Shown in pieces: positions 45,348-53,439 of a stretch of 64,000 bases of DNA. Where the stretch lies: NCBI GenBank assembly GCA_965206445.1, contig CBDBJR010000002.1:930001-994000 (forward strand), in the 5' to 3' direction. The translations under genes and the position numbers were made by a program. Under the pieces are notes generated by a model. It was not told where the DNA came from and did no database searches. It saw only the letters and a list, made by a program, of their open reading frames with translations. How positions within the stretch are numbered: position 1 is the stretch's first letter; each line of letters begins with the position of its first letter. The stretch comes from CBDBJR01 sp965206445 (GTDB taxonomy: Bacteria; Pseudomonadota; Gammaproteobacteria; Arenicellales; Poriferihabitantaceae).

Positions 45348-46097
45348 TCAGGCGATCAGCCGATGCCGGTACAGCAGATCATAGTACGGCTGCGCCTCGG
45401 CGGCAATTTTCGCCGCCGCCGGGCGCAACTCCGGCGGCGCTTCGGGGTGCGCACCGAAGCCGGTCGATTGCCACACGCGATGATACCAGTATTTGCCCCA
45501 GACGCCATCGCTGTCGCGCTGCCCGGCCGGCCAGTGCAGCATGCCGGGCTGAAACTCGAGGCCCAGACAGGCGCAGAGTTTTTGCAGCATGCGGTCGGGG
45601 TTTAACAGAAAATCGTGGCTGTCGATCACCGGCGGGACGGTGCCGCTGAGTCGGCGGACCAGCCGGAACAGCTCGACCTGCTGCACAAACCCCAGATCGG
45701 CCAGCGTGAGGTCGGTGCGTATCGCCCCGTAGGACGCGACCACCTGCCGGGGCTGGCGCAGCAGGAAGCAGTTGGCGACCCGGCCAAGCCAGTCGCGGTC
45801 GATGCCGGGCAGCAGGTGCAGGGTCATGTGCTTTTGGTAAAACACCGGGCGCTGCTGCGGCCCGGCGCGGGTGCAGCGGCTGACGGTATCCCGCCAGTCG
45901 GCGCCGTGGTGCGCGATCACCTCGGCGGCGCCGGGGTGGGGGAGGCCGGTTTGCTGCAAGTAATAGCCGTAAAACGGCTCATCCCAGACTTCGGTGTCGG
46001 TGCGGTTTTCGAATGCCCGCATCATCGCGGTGGAAATAGTTCTCGGCCCCGACCACATAGCGATGATTTTGGGGGCGATGATTTTGGGCGGCATCAC
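45348..46097 (-). CDS. Sulfotransferase-like protein
   Basis: A 249-residue protein with the PAPS-type opening IIAMWSGPRTISTAMMRAF (a P-loop-like 5' phosphosulfate motif), a FYQKHMTLHL block and FLLRQPRQVVASY, which matches the 3' phosphate-binding R...S region. Sulfotransferase-like domains fused to class IV aminotransferases are known in eukaryotes; here the two are adjacent genes with a nine-base gap, so a joint function is likely. The first codons contain a tandem duplication (KIIAPKIIA). The start may be the GTG at 46097 or the ATG at 46094. Confidence 0.7.
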   Translation of the reverse strand: MMPPKIIAPKIIAMWSGPRTISTAMMRAFENRTDTEVWDEPFYGYYLQQTGLPHPGAAEVIAHHGADWRDTVSRCTRAGPQQRPVFYQKHMTLHLLPGIDRDWLGRVANCFLLRQPRQVVASYGAIRTDLTLADLGFVQQVELFRLVRRLSGTVPPVIDSHDFLLNPDRMLQKLCACLGLEFQPGMLHWPAGQRDSDGVWGKYWYHRVWQSTGFGAHPEAPPELRPAAAKIAAEAQPYYDLLYRHRLIA

Positions 46098-46106
46098 GGC
46101 GGGTCG

Positions 46107-47015
46107 TCAGGCGCACTCGTGTTCGATCAGCGCCTGATACAGCTGCTGCAACTGCGCCACCATCGGCCCGCGCGCGCCCGGCCCCAGCTGCCGGCCATCG
46201 ACCTCGACCACCGGGACAATGCCGGCAAAGGTGCCGGTGACCAGCGCTTCGTCGGCGCTGTAGACGTCGGTCAGGCTGAAGTTTTTTTCCAGCACCGGTA
46301 TCTGCTGCTGCCGGCACAGCCGGATAACATTGCCCCGGGTGATGCCGCCGAGGCAGTAGTCGCCGCCGGAGGTCCACACCTGGCCGTCGCGGACGATAAA
46401 GAAATGGGTCGAATTGCAGCTGGCGACAAAGCCGTGCGGGTCCAGCATCAGCGCCTCGTCAACCCCGGCTTTGGCGGCCTGGATGCAGGCCATGATGCAG
46501 TTGAGCTTGGAATGGCTGTTGAGCTTCGCGTCCTGTACGTCGGGGTAGCCGCGGCGCACGTGCACGGTAAACAGCCGGATGCCGCGGCGCAGGGTCTCGG
46601 CCTTCGGCTGCTTGTACTCCGGGATAATGACGATGGTCGGCGGCGTGATGGTGACCCGCGGGTCCTGATACGGGGTTGACTTGACGCCGCGGGTGACCAT
46701 CAGGCGGATATGCACGCCGTCGCGCATGCGGTTGGCCTCGAGCAGGCCGGACAGACGCTCGGACAGTTGCGCCGGGGTGAGCGGCATGGCAATATCGAGG
46801 GTGATCGCGCCGGCATACAGGCGCGTCAGATGCTGCTGCAAAAACGCGATTCTGCCGTTGTGTACGCGCAACCCTTCCCACACGCCGTCGCCGAGAATGA
46901 AGCCGCTGTCAAACACCGAAACCCGCGCTTCCTGGCGCGCAAAGTGCGTGCCGTTGATGTCGATCAGAATGGCCGCATTGCGTGCGTCGTCGTGATGGTC
47001 GTGTGTGCTTTTCAC
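46107..47015 (-). CDS. Class IV (branched-chain/D-amino-acid type) aminotransferase
   Basis: Fold-type IV PLP enzyme of 302 residues. VSVFDSGFILGDGVWEGLRVHNG near 32-54 is the typical N-terminal block; the Schiff-base Lys is in LNSHSKLNCIMACIQA near 168; the Glu in the DEALMLD strand and GGITRGNVIRLC for the phosphate follow. Whether the substrate is L-branched-chain, D-amino or aminodeoxychorismate-like cannot be told. It is the first gene of the aminotransferase-sulfotransferase-cobU-cobT string. Start is GTG. Confidence 0.88.
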   Translation of the reverse strand: MKSTHDHHDDARNAAILIDINGTHFARQEARVSVFDSGFILGDGVWEGLRVHNGRIAFLQQHLTRLYAGAITLDIAMPLTPAQLSERLSGLLEANRMRDGVHIRLMVTRGVKSTPYQDPRVTITPPTIVIIPEYKQPKAETLRRGIRLFTVHVRRGYPDVQDAKLNSHSKLNCIMACIQAAKAGVDEALMLDPHGFVASCNSTHFFIVRDGQVWTSGGDYCLGGITRGNVIRLCRQQQIPVLEKNFSLTDVYSADEALVTGTFAGIVPVVEVDGRQLGPGARGPMVAQLQQLYQALIEHECA

Positions 47016-47118
47016 CGCTCGTCCGGGGGGGTTGCCGTTGGGCGTGTCGTTCGCCGTGCCTGTGCGCGTGCCGATGTATCTGATATATACTGCGATTATA
47101 CTACTGCGATTGCAACCG

Positions 47119-47195
47119 ACCGAATGCCAATCGAATTTTAATCGCGCTGTAATCGAATTTTAAGCGAACGCTAACCGAACCCTGACCGAACCTTG
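47119..47195. repeat. 11-bp tandem repeat, second locus
   Basis: Seven consecutive units of exactly 11 bp: ACCGAATGCCA, ATCGAATTTTA, ATCGCGCTGTA, ATCGAATTTTA, AGCGAACGCTA, ACCGAACCCTG and ACCGAACCTTG. The last unit runs into the possible TTG start of the amidase. Between the two divergent genes nothing else was seen. Confidence 0.85.
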
Positions 47196-47207
47196 AACCA
47201 CCACCAG

Positions 47208-48563
47208 ATGCAGCCGGGCATACGCCAGCTGGCCGCGCAATTGGCCGCCGGCACGGTGACCGCAGAAGCGCTGACCGCGCAGGCGGTGGCCGCCGCCCAC
47301 GCCGCCGACCGGGTTTTCATTCGGGTCGATGACGACGCGGTGGAGCAGGCGCGCGCGCTCGACCGGCAGCGCAGCGGCGGACAGTTGCCGCCGCTGGCCG
47401 GGGTGCCGTTGTCGCTGAAAGATTTATTCGACGTGCGCGGACAGCAAACCGTGGCCGGCTCGAAGGCGCTGGCGGCGGAAATGCCACCGGCGGCGCAGGA
47501 TGCGGAGGTGGTCGGGCATTTGCGGGCCGCCGGTCTGGTGTTTGTGGGGCGCTGCAACATGAGTGAATTCGCGTTTAGCGGCATGGGCATGAACCCGCAT
47601 TACGGCACCCCGAACAGCATCTGGGACCGGGCGACCGGCCGGCTGCCCGGCGGCTCGTCTTCCGGCAGCGCGGTCAGTGTGGCCGAAGGCATCGTCGCGG
47701 CGACGGTGGGCTCGGATACCGCCGGCTCCTGCCGCGTGCCGGCGGCGTTCAACGGCATTGTCGGGGTCAAGCCGTCTTTTGGCCGGCTGTCGCTGCAAGG
47801 CGCCTATCCGCTGTCGCCGACCTCGGATGCGCCGGGGCCGCTGGCGGTGGACGTCGAGAGCTGCTTTTTGCTCGATTGGGTGATGTCGGGGCGGCGCCTC
47901 GAGCTGCCGCTGCCGACGCTCGACCCGACGCCGGCGGAGGCGATTCGGCTGGTGTTGCCGGATGCGGTGGTGATGGCGTCGCTGGACGCGCCGGTGGCGC
48001 AGACGTTCGCGCGCGCGATGCAGCAGTTGCGCGCCGCCGGGGTGGAGATCATCGAGCGGCCAATGCCGGTGATTGATGACTGCGTCGAGATGCTGTGCAC
48101 GCAGGCGGTGGTGCTGTATGAGGTATGGCAGGCGCATTTGCCGCGGCGCGACCGGTGGTCCGAGTACGACCCGTTCGTGCGCCAGCGGATGCGCGGCGGC
48201 GAGTCGGTTACCTGGCAACAGCAGCAGGCCCGCTATGCCCATAAGGCCGAGCTGAAACGGCGGTTTGAGCAGAATATGAGCGACTGGGGCGCCGCTGCGG
48301 TGGTTTATCCGACCACCGCCGGGCTGCCGCCGCCGATACCGCCACCGGATTGCAGCATGGATGAACTCAACGCCATCAACCTGCGCTGCCTGCGCAATAC
48401 CGCGTCGGCCAATTATTTTGACGGCTGCTCGATCAGCCTGCCGTGCCACGACCGCGGCGCGCCGCCGGTGGGCTGCATGTTGTCGGCGGTGCACGGCGCC
48501 GACGCGGCGCTGTACCGCGTGGCCGCCGCGGTTGAACGGATTTTTCACGATGCCGCCGGCTGA
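47208..48563 (+). CDS. Amidase signature-family hydrolase of the nitrile hydratase cluster
   Basis: A 451-residue amidase from the ATG at 47208 (a TTG at 47193 would add five residues). The catalytic Lys is in VPLSLKDLFDV near 75, the cis-Ser in LPGGSSSGSAVS near 150 and the nucleophile Ser in VGSDTAGSCRVPAAF near 175. Nitrile hydratase and amidase genes often neighbour each other, turning nitriles into amides and then acids plus ammonia. It overlaps the DUF3047 gene by 14 bases, so the downstream operon probably starts here. Confidence 0.88.
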   Translation: MQPGIRQLAAQLAAGTVTAEALTAQAVAAAHAADRVFIRVDDDAVEQARALDRQRSGGQLPPLAGVPLSLKDLFDVRGQQTVAGSKALAAEMPPAAQDAEVVGHLRAAGLVFVGRCNMSEFAFSGMGMNPHYGTPNSIWDRATGRLPGGSSSGSAVSVAEGIVAATVGSDTAGSCRVPAAFNGIVGVKPSFGRLSLQGAYPLSPTSDAPGPLAVDVESCFLLDWVMSGRRLELPLPTLDPTPAEAIRLVLPDAVVMASLDAPVAQTFARAMQQLRAAGVEIIERPMPVIDDCVEMLCTQAVVLYEVWQAHLPRRDRWSEYDPFVRQRMRGGESVTWQQQQARYAHKAELKRRFEQNMSDWGAAAVVYPTTAGLPPPIPPPDCSMDELNAINLRCLRNTASANYFDGCSISLPCHDRGAPPVGCMLSAVHGADAALYRVAAAVERIFHDAAG

Positions 48564-49248
48564 GCGCCGCCGCCCGGGCCGGCTGCTGTGCCGGATGATG
48601 GCGCCGCTGCTGTTTGCCGCCGCCGTGCACGCGGACAACGTGGCCGTGCTGACCGGCGCCGATGCGCTCGGCGGTGATGCGTGGGAATACCAGACTTTCG
48701 ACGACATTACGCCGACCGACTATCGCGCGGTCTACGATGCGGCGCTGGGCGCCGATGCGCTGGTGGCCGACAGCGTGCGCGGGGCGTCCGGGTTTCTGCG
48801 CCGGGTCAAAATCGATCTGCAAAAAACCCCCTATCTGCATTTTCGCTGGCGGGTTGATGCCGCCGGCGCGGGGTTTGATGAGCAGCTAAAAAGCGGCGAT
48901 GATTTTGCCTTCCGCATTTATCTGGTCGGCAAGTCCGGGCTGGTGAAATACCGCACGCTCGACCTGGTGCGCGCCCACGGCCTGCCGCGCGGCACCCACT
49001 GGCGCAGCCTCTACAGCAGCATGATCAGCGAAATCCAGACCTTCGTATTCGCCGATGCCGGCGACGCGCTCGGCGAATGGCATACCGAGACGCTGAATAT
49101 CGCCGACATCTGGCGCCTGTCTTTCGACCGCGACGCCGGCAACATCGGCGGCGTCGGCATCATGACCGACGGCGACAACAGCGGCGTCGAGATGAAGGCG
49201 CGCTACGGCGACATGGTCTTTTCCGACTCCCCCGCCTCGCCGTTTTGA
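48550..49248 (+). CDS. Exported DUF3047-family protein
   Basis: A 232-residue protein with a signal peptide (basic start, MMAPLLFAAAVHA cleavage region near 28). The mature part carries the DUF3047 pattern: LRRVKIDLQKTPYLHFRWRVD, DDFAFRIYLV, LDLVRAHG and GVGIMTDGDNSG near the C-terminus. The function of this family is unknown. Its position between an amidase and nitrile hydratase is unusual. Confidence 0.8.
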   Translation: MPPAERRRPGRLLCRMMAPLLFAAAVHADNVAVLTGADALGGDAWEYQTFDDITPTDYRAVYDAALGADALVADSVRGASGFLRRVKIDLQKTPYLHFRWRVDAAGAGFDEQLKSGDDFAFRIYLVGKSGLVKYRTLDLVRAHGLPRGTHWRSLYSSMISEIQTFVFADAGDALGEWHTETLNIADIWRLSFDRDAGNIGGVGIMTDGDNSGVEMKARYGDMVFSDSPASPF

Positions 49249-49279
49249 TTCGCCGCCCATATCGTACGCACTGCCTGCC

Positions 49280-49888
49280 ATGACCGAATCGGAACACCCG
49301 CATCACACGCGCCCGCTGAGCGAGATAGAGCAGCGGGTCGCGGCGCTGGAGCAACTGCTGATCGACAAGCGGCTGGTGGAGCGCGCAAGCATGGATGCGC
49401 TGGTTGACACCTACGAGCAGCAGGTCGGCCCGCACAACGGCGCGCAGGTGGTGGCGCGCGCCTGGGACGACCCGGACTACAAGGCGCGGCTGCTGCACGA
49501 TGCGACCGCGGCGATTGGTGAGCTGGGCTACGTTGGCCGGCAGGGCGAGCAGATGCGGGTGGTGGAAAATACCCGCGCCGTGCATAACCTGGTGGTCTGC
49601 ACGCTGTGCTCCTGCTACCCCTGGCCGGTGCTGGGCCTGCCGCCGACCTGGTACAAGGCGTCGAGCTATCGCGCCCGCGCGGTCAGCGAGCCGCGGACGG
49701 TACTGGCCGAGTTTGGCCTGCGGCTGCCGCTGGAGGTTGAGATCCGGGTGTGGGATTCGACCGCCGAAATCCGCTATCTGGTGCTGCCGCAGCGACCGGA
49801 AAACAGCGCCCATCTGAGCCGCACTGCGCTGGCCGATCGGGTCAGCCGCGATGCGATGATTGGCGTCGCGCTGGCCGGCCCGGCATGA
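49280..49888 (+). CDS. nthA: Nitrile hydratase alpha subunit, cobalt type
   Basis: Metal-bearing subunit, 202 residues, hydrating nitriles to amides. The metal site VCTLCSCYPW is near 106-115; Thr after the first Cys is the signature of cobalt enzymes (Ser in iron enzymes), and two of the cysteines are normally oxidised. YKASSYRARAVSEPRTVL downstream also matches. The thiocyanate hydrolase gamma subunit shares the motif, but the companion genes fit nitrile hydratase better. Confidence 0.93.
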   Translation: MTESEHPHHTRPLSEIEQRVAALEQLLIDKRLVERASMDALVDTYEQQVGPHNGAQVVARAWDDPDYKARLLHDATAAIGELGYVGRQGEQMRVVENTRAVHNLVVCTLCSCYPWPVLGLPPTWYKASSYRARAVSEPRTVLAEFGLRLPLEVEIRVWDSTAEIRYLVLPQRPENSAHLSRTALADRVSRDAMIGVALAGPA

Positions 49889-50565
49889 ACGGCGCGCACG
49901 ACCTGGGCGGCTGCCACGGCCTGGGCGAGATCGACCGCACGCAGCAGGTGAATTTTGCCGCGCCGTGGGAGCGCACGGTGTTTGCGCTGACGCTGGCCTG
50001 CGGCATGCTGGGGCGGTGGAATCTGGACCAGTCACGGTTTGCCCGCGAGCAGATGCACCCGGCGCACTATCTGGGCTCGAGCTACTATGAGCACTGGTTG
50101 TTTGGCCTGGAGCGATTGTTGCAGCAAACCGGGCTGCTCGACCGGTCGGCATCGCCGCCCGGCACCGCGGAGCAGCCGCCGCCGGCTGACGGCCTGCCAT
50201 CGGCGGTGCGCCCGGAGGCGATCGCCGCGCTGCTGCGCCGCGGCAGCCCGACCACGATGCAGACCGCTGCGCCGCCCGGCTTCCAGCCCGGCGACCGGGC
50301 CAGAGTGAAAAATTTCCACCCCCACGGGCATACCCGCGCGCCGCGCTATATCCGTGGCCGCGAAGGCTGCGTGCAGGCCTGCTACGGCGCGCATGTGTTT
50401 CCCGACCGGCATGCCGCCGAGGACGGCGTCAAACAGCCGGCGTACTTGTATTCGATGCGGTTTGACGCCGCCGAATTGTGGGGCGCCGACGCGGTCCGCG
50501 AGCAGGGGCGGTGCGCGGTCTATGTGGACGTATTCGAGCCGTATCTGGAGCCGGCGGATGGCTGA
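49885..50565 (+). CDS. nthB: Nitrile hydratase beta subunit
   Basis: Partner subunit of 226 residues. MNGAHDLGGCHGLGEI is the classical N-terminus; WERTVFALTLACG, SYYEHWLFGLERLL and the C-terminal SH3-like FQPGDRARVKNFHPHGHTR, PRYIRGREG and YSMRFDAAELWG are all present. ATG and the alpha stop overlap by four bases. The order alpha-beta is that of iron-type clusters; many cobalt-type clusters have beta first. Confidence 0.93.
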   Translation: MNGAHDLGGCHGLGEIDRTQQVNFAAPWERTVFALTLACGMLGRWNLDQSRFAREQMHPAHYLGSSYYEHWLFGLERLLQQTGLLDRSASPPGTAEQPPPADGLPSAVRPEAIAALLRRGSPTTMQTAAPPGFQPGDRARVKNFHPHGHTRAPRYIRGREGCVQACYGAHVFPDRHAAEDGVKQPAYLYSMRFDAAELWGADAVREQGRCAVYVDVFEPYLEPADG

Positions 50566-50812
50566 TCTGAGTCAGTTGCGCGGGCTGCCGCAGGCCGCCG
50601 GCGAACCGGTTTTCGATGCCCCGTGGCAGGCGCGCACGTTTGCGATGTGCCTCGAATTGCACCGCCGCGGGTTATTTAGCTGGTCGGACTGGGCGCAGCG
50701 GTTGGCCGCCAATATCGCCGCCTATGAGCAGCATACGCCGATTGACAGCAGCGATGCCTACTTTGAATTGTGGCACCGGACGCTGGAGCAACTGGTCGAT
50801 GCGCACCGCTAA
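50558..50812 (+). CDS. Nitrile hydratase accessory protein (activator)
   Basis: An 84-residue protein that resembles the N-terminal part of the beta subunit (FDAPWQARTFAMCLELHRRGLFSWSDWAQRL, then SSDAYFELWHRTLEQLV). Such P14K/NhlE-type proteins insert cobalt and help oxidise the metal-site cysteines by subunit swapping. It overlaps the beta gene by eight bases. Confidence 0.9.
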   Translation: MADLSQLRGLPQAAGEPVFDAPWQARTFAMCLELHRRGLFSWSDWAQRLAANIAAYEQHTPIDSSDAYFELWHRTLEQLVDAHR

Positions 50813-50829
50813 CCGCGCCGCCGCCCAAT

Positions 50830-50895
50830 CCATTCAGCCGCCATTCAGCCGCCGTTAAATGGCGCTTAAACGGCCATTAAACCGCCATTAAACCC
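50830..50895. repeat. 11-bp tandem repeat, third locus
   Basis: Six contiguous 11-bp units: CCATTCAGCCG twice, CCGTTAAATGG, CGCTTAAACGG, CCATTAAACCG and CCATTAAACCC. The array fills the gap between the nitrile hydratase operon and the quinone oxidoreductase, ending 21 bases before the latter's start. Confidence 0.85.
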
Positions 50896-50916
50896 ATCTA
50901 TCCCGAGGAATCCGAG

Positions 50917-51897
50917 ATGCCCAGACAAATGCGAGTACATGCAACCGGCGGCGCCGATGTGATGCGCTGGGAGTCGGCTGATCTGCCCGACCCGGCGGCC
51001 GGTGAAATACAAATCCGCCACACCGCCATCGGCCTGAATTTCATCGACGTCTATTTTCGCAGCGGCGCCTATCCGGTGCCCGTGCTCCCCTTTACGCCCG
51101 GCCTGGAAGCCGCCGGCGTCATTGAGCAGGTGGGCGCCGAGGTCAAGCAGATGCAGGTCGGCGACCGGGTGGCGTACGCCTCGCCGCCGCTCGGCGCATA
51201 CAGCGAGCGGCGCAATCTGGATGCCGGCAAGGCCGTCCGGATCAAGGACGGGATCGACGACCAACAAGCGGCGGCGATGATGCTCAAAGGCATGACGGCG
51301 CAATATTTGCTGCACTCGACCTATCAGGTAAAACGCGGCGACACGATTGTGTTCCATGCGGCCGCCGGCGGGGTCGGCCTGATTGCCTGCCAATGGGCGC
51401 GGCACCTCGGCGTCAAGGTGATCGGCACCGTCAGCAGCGCAGAAAAAGCCCGACTGGCGCAGGCCAACGGCTGCGACTACACGATCGACTACACGCGCGA
51501 AGATTTTGCCGCCCGGGTCAAGGAGATAACCGAGGGCAAGGGCGTGCCGGTGGTGTATGACTCGGTCGGGCAGGCGACGTTTGCCGGCTCGCTGGCGTGC
51601 TTGCAGCCGCGCGGCCTGCTGGTCAGTTTCGGCCAGTCGTCGGGCAAGGTACCGCCGTTCGACATCGCCGGACTGAGCGCCGGCGGCTCGCTGTATCTTA
51701 CCCGGCCAACGCTGTTCAACTACATCGCCACGCGCGCGCAATTGATCGCCTGCGCTGATGCACTGTTTGACGTGGTGGCCTCCGGCCCGGTCAAAATCAA
51801 CGTCAACCAGACCTATGCCCTCGCCGATGCGGTGCAGGCGCACCAGGATCTGGAAAACCGCAAAACCACCGGCTCGACTGTGCTGCTGCCCGATTGA
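50917..51897 (+). CDS. qor: NADPH:quinone oxidoreductase, zinc-free MDR family
   Basis: A 326-residue enzyme. GLNFIDVYFRSGAYP near 37 is the QOR signature, AAAGGVGLIACQWARHLG near 148 binds NADPH, and no zinc cysteines are present. It ends RKTTGSTVLLP like E. coli Qor. RBS GAGGA precedes the ATG by about seven bases. Confidence 0.92.
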   Translation: MPRQMRVHATGGADVMRWESADLPDPAAGEIQIRHTAIGLNFIDVYFRSGAYPVPVLPFTPGLEAAGVIEQVGAEVKQMQVGDRVAYASPPLGAYSERRNLDAGKAVRIKDGIDDQQAAAMMLKGMTAQYLLHSTYQVKRGDTIVFHAAAGGVGLIACQWARHLGVKVIGTVSSAEKARLAQANGCDYTIDYTREDFAARVKEITEGKGVPVVYDSVGQATFAGSLACLQPRGLLVSFGQSSGKVPPFDIAGLSAGGSLYLTRPTLFNYIATRAQLIACADALFDVVASGPVKINVNQTYALADAVQAHQDLENRKTTGSTVLLPD

Positions 51898-51980
51898 ACG
51901 TTTGTGGACTCAACGGATAAGTGCCACTTTACTGCGGCTGGGAAGGGGGGATTGCGGACGGTGATGGGGTCGTGCGGCGG

Positions 51981-52060
51981 CCCTCACCCCAGCCCTCTCC
52001 CAGAGGGAGAGGGAGTTGTCGGCTTTAGCCCTCTCCCTCTGGGAGAGGGTTGGGTGAGGG
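51981..52060. repeat. MITE-like palindromic element, short version
   Basis: CCCTCACCCCAGCCCTCTCC and its inverse GGAGAGGG-TTGGGTGAGGG flank a short GTTGTCGGCTTTAG core. It is the same family as the seven elements in the glnK array but about 30 bp shorter. The surrounding gap (51898-52377) has no gene; besides this element it holds the IS30-like end and the start-site repeat listed next. Confidence 0.85.
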
Positions 52061-52160
52061 AGGGCAGACACACATCTATAACAGCTCGTATAACAGCGCG
52101 CCACTCGCCCCGCCGCGCGACAACCGGCATGGCCCGGCGGCATGGCCCGGCACCGGCCCA

Positions 52161-52188
52161 TGGGTTGCATTTCGAGGTTGAATCTACC
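52161..52188. mobile_element. Solo IS30-like terminal inverted repeat
   Basis: TGGGTTGCATTTCGAGGTTG followed by AATCTACC is the inverse of 28117-28144 with three or four changes. The GGTTGAATCTAC edge is like the IS30 terminus. No transposase is near. Confidence 0.45.
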
Positions 52189-52331
52189 GCCGGGATGCGG
52201 GTTTGCAGCGGCTGCTCTGTTATACTTGCGGGTTGTATGCTTGCGGGCTGGCAAGCTCCTTTTTGTTCAATATTATCCAACCGGGTTTTTGATTATGTCT
52301 TTATTCAGGATGTCTGTTTTTTGCGTGCTCC

Positions 52332-52391
52332 GACTGTCTGATGGCGACCGCTCCGGTCGTCCCTGCCGGACTGTCTGATGGCTATTTTTGA
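52332..52391 (+). promoter_or_regulatory. Repeated start site, hairpin and short upstream frame ahead of the TolQ-like gene
   Basis: GACTGTCTGATGGC occurs twice, at 52332-52345 and 52369-52382; the second contains the gene's ATG. The first ATG opens a 16-codon frame that ends in TGA at 52391, overlapping the gene start in another frame. Between the copies a perfect hairpin CGACCG-CTC-CGGTCG spans 52345-52359. No good ribosome-binding site precedes the gene. Translational control is conceivable. Confidence 0.35.
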
Positions 52392-53439
52392 CTTACGGGT
52401 GCTCCAGGAGAGCCGTTTTGCGCGCGTTTTTTCCAGTGGCATGGCGGCGGTGGTGCTGTGCTTCGGCCTGTTCTTTGCGGTCTGTATGAGCCTGGCGAAC
52501 GTGCTGGCACTGTCCTCGTGGTATGTGCTGGTGGTGCTGGCGCTGGCTGCGGTTGTGGTGGCGGGGGTGCGGCTGGTGTCGGGGCAGCGCGCGGCGCTGT
52601 TTCGCTCTCTGGCGGCGATCTGCGAAATTGGGCTGTTTGCGGTGGCGGTGGCGCTCGCTTTTCCCGCGTGGCAGATCATTTTCTCCGGCTCCAGCCAGTT
52701 GTGGGCCGGGCGCATGGCGCCGCTGTTTGTCGGGGCGCTGGCGCTGTACGCGGCGACGCTGTGGCTGCGGGCTGCGGCCGACCCGCGCGCCATCACCGAC
52801 CGGCAGTTGGGCGGGCAGTTTGCCGGGCCGGGGCTGTACCTGAGCCTGATTGCCTCGCTGGTGCTGTGCTCCGGCTCGCTGATGGGGCTCGAGTGGTGGG
52901 CGGAAAGCCCGCACGCGGTGGCCGCGGTCTCCAACCGCTTTCTCGAGCGCGGCGTGATTCCGCCGACCACGGTGCTGCTGTTCTTCTGGGGGCTGCTGCT
53001 GCTGCTCGGCAAGACCTGGCATATCTGGACGCTGCGCCGTGCGCTCGCCCGCGAGCTGTCGTTCGGCGTGCCGACGGTGGCGGAAGGCGGGGTGGATGAG
53101 TTTATCAGCGCGCTGTGGCAGAAGCTCGAACAGTCCTATCTGATTCCGCGCTACATCGTCTGGGCGGTGCCGGTGCTGGGGTTTATCGGCACGGTGCTCG
53201 GCATCTCGCTGGCCGCGGACGGCATCCGGAACATCCTGTCGTCCGAGTCGGGCCTGTCGGCGTTGTCCAGCGATCTGGCCGACGCGATCTCGCCGCTGGG
53301 GATTGCGTTTGACACCACGCTGATTGCGCTGTCGCTGAGTGTGGTGCTGATGCTGGCGCTGACGCTGGTGCAGCGCAGCGAAGAAGGCGCGTTTGCGGTT
53401 CTGGAGGCACGGCTGCGAAACGATGCGCGGCAGCAATAG
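52378..53439 (+). CDS. MotA/TolQ/ExbB-like proton-channel membrane protein
   Basis: A 353-residue inner-membrane protein with about seven hydrophobic spans. The last two, YIVWAVPVLGFIGTVLGISL near 262 and DAISPLGIAFDTTLIALSLS near 310, match the MotA/TolQ/ExbB core: a GxxGTVxG segment, then a Thr-bearing span lining the channel. The N-terminal four spans are extra compared with TolQ. It is followed by two single-span proteins with overlapping genes, as channel genes are by TolR/ExbD. The likely role is to use the proton gradient to drive the partner subunits; no peptidoglycan-binding OmpA domain appears in the set. Confidence 0.8.
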   Translation: MAIFDLRVLQESRFARVFSSGMAAVVLCFGLFFAVCMSLANVLALSSWYVLVVLALAAVVVAGVRLVSGQRAALFRSLAAICEIGLFAVAVALAFPAWQIIFSGSSQLWAGRMAPLFVGALALYAATLWLRAAADPRAITDRQLGGQFAGPGLYLSLIASLVLCSGSLMGLEWWAESPHAVAAVSNRFLERGVIPPTTVLLFFWGLLLLLGKTWHIWTLRRALARELSFGVPTVAEGGVDEFISALWQKLEQSYLIPRYIVWAVPVLGFIGTVLGISLAADGIRNILSSESGLSALSSDLADAISPLGIAFDTTLIALSLSVVLMLALTLVQRSEEGAFAVLEARLRNDARQQ

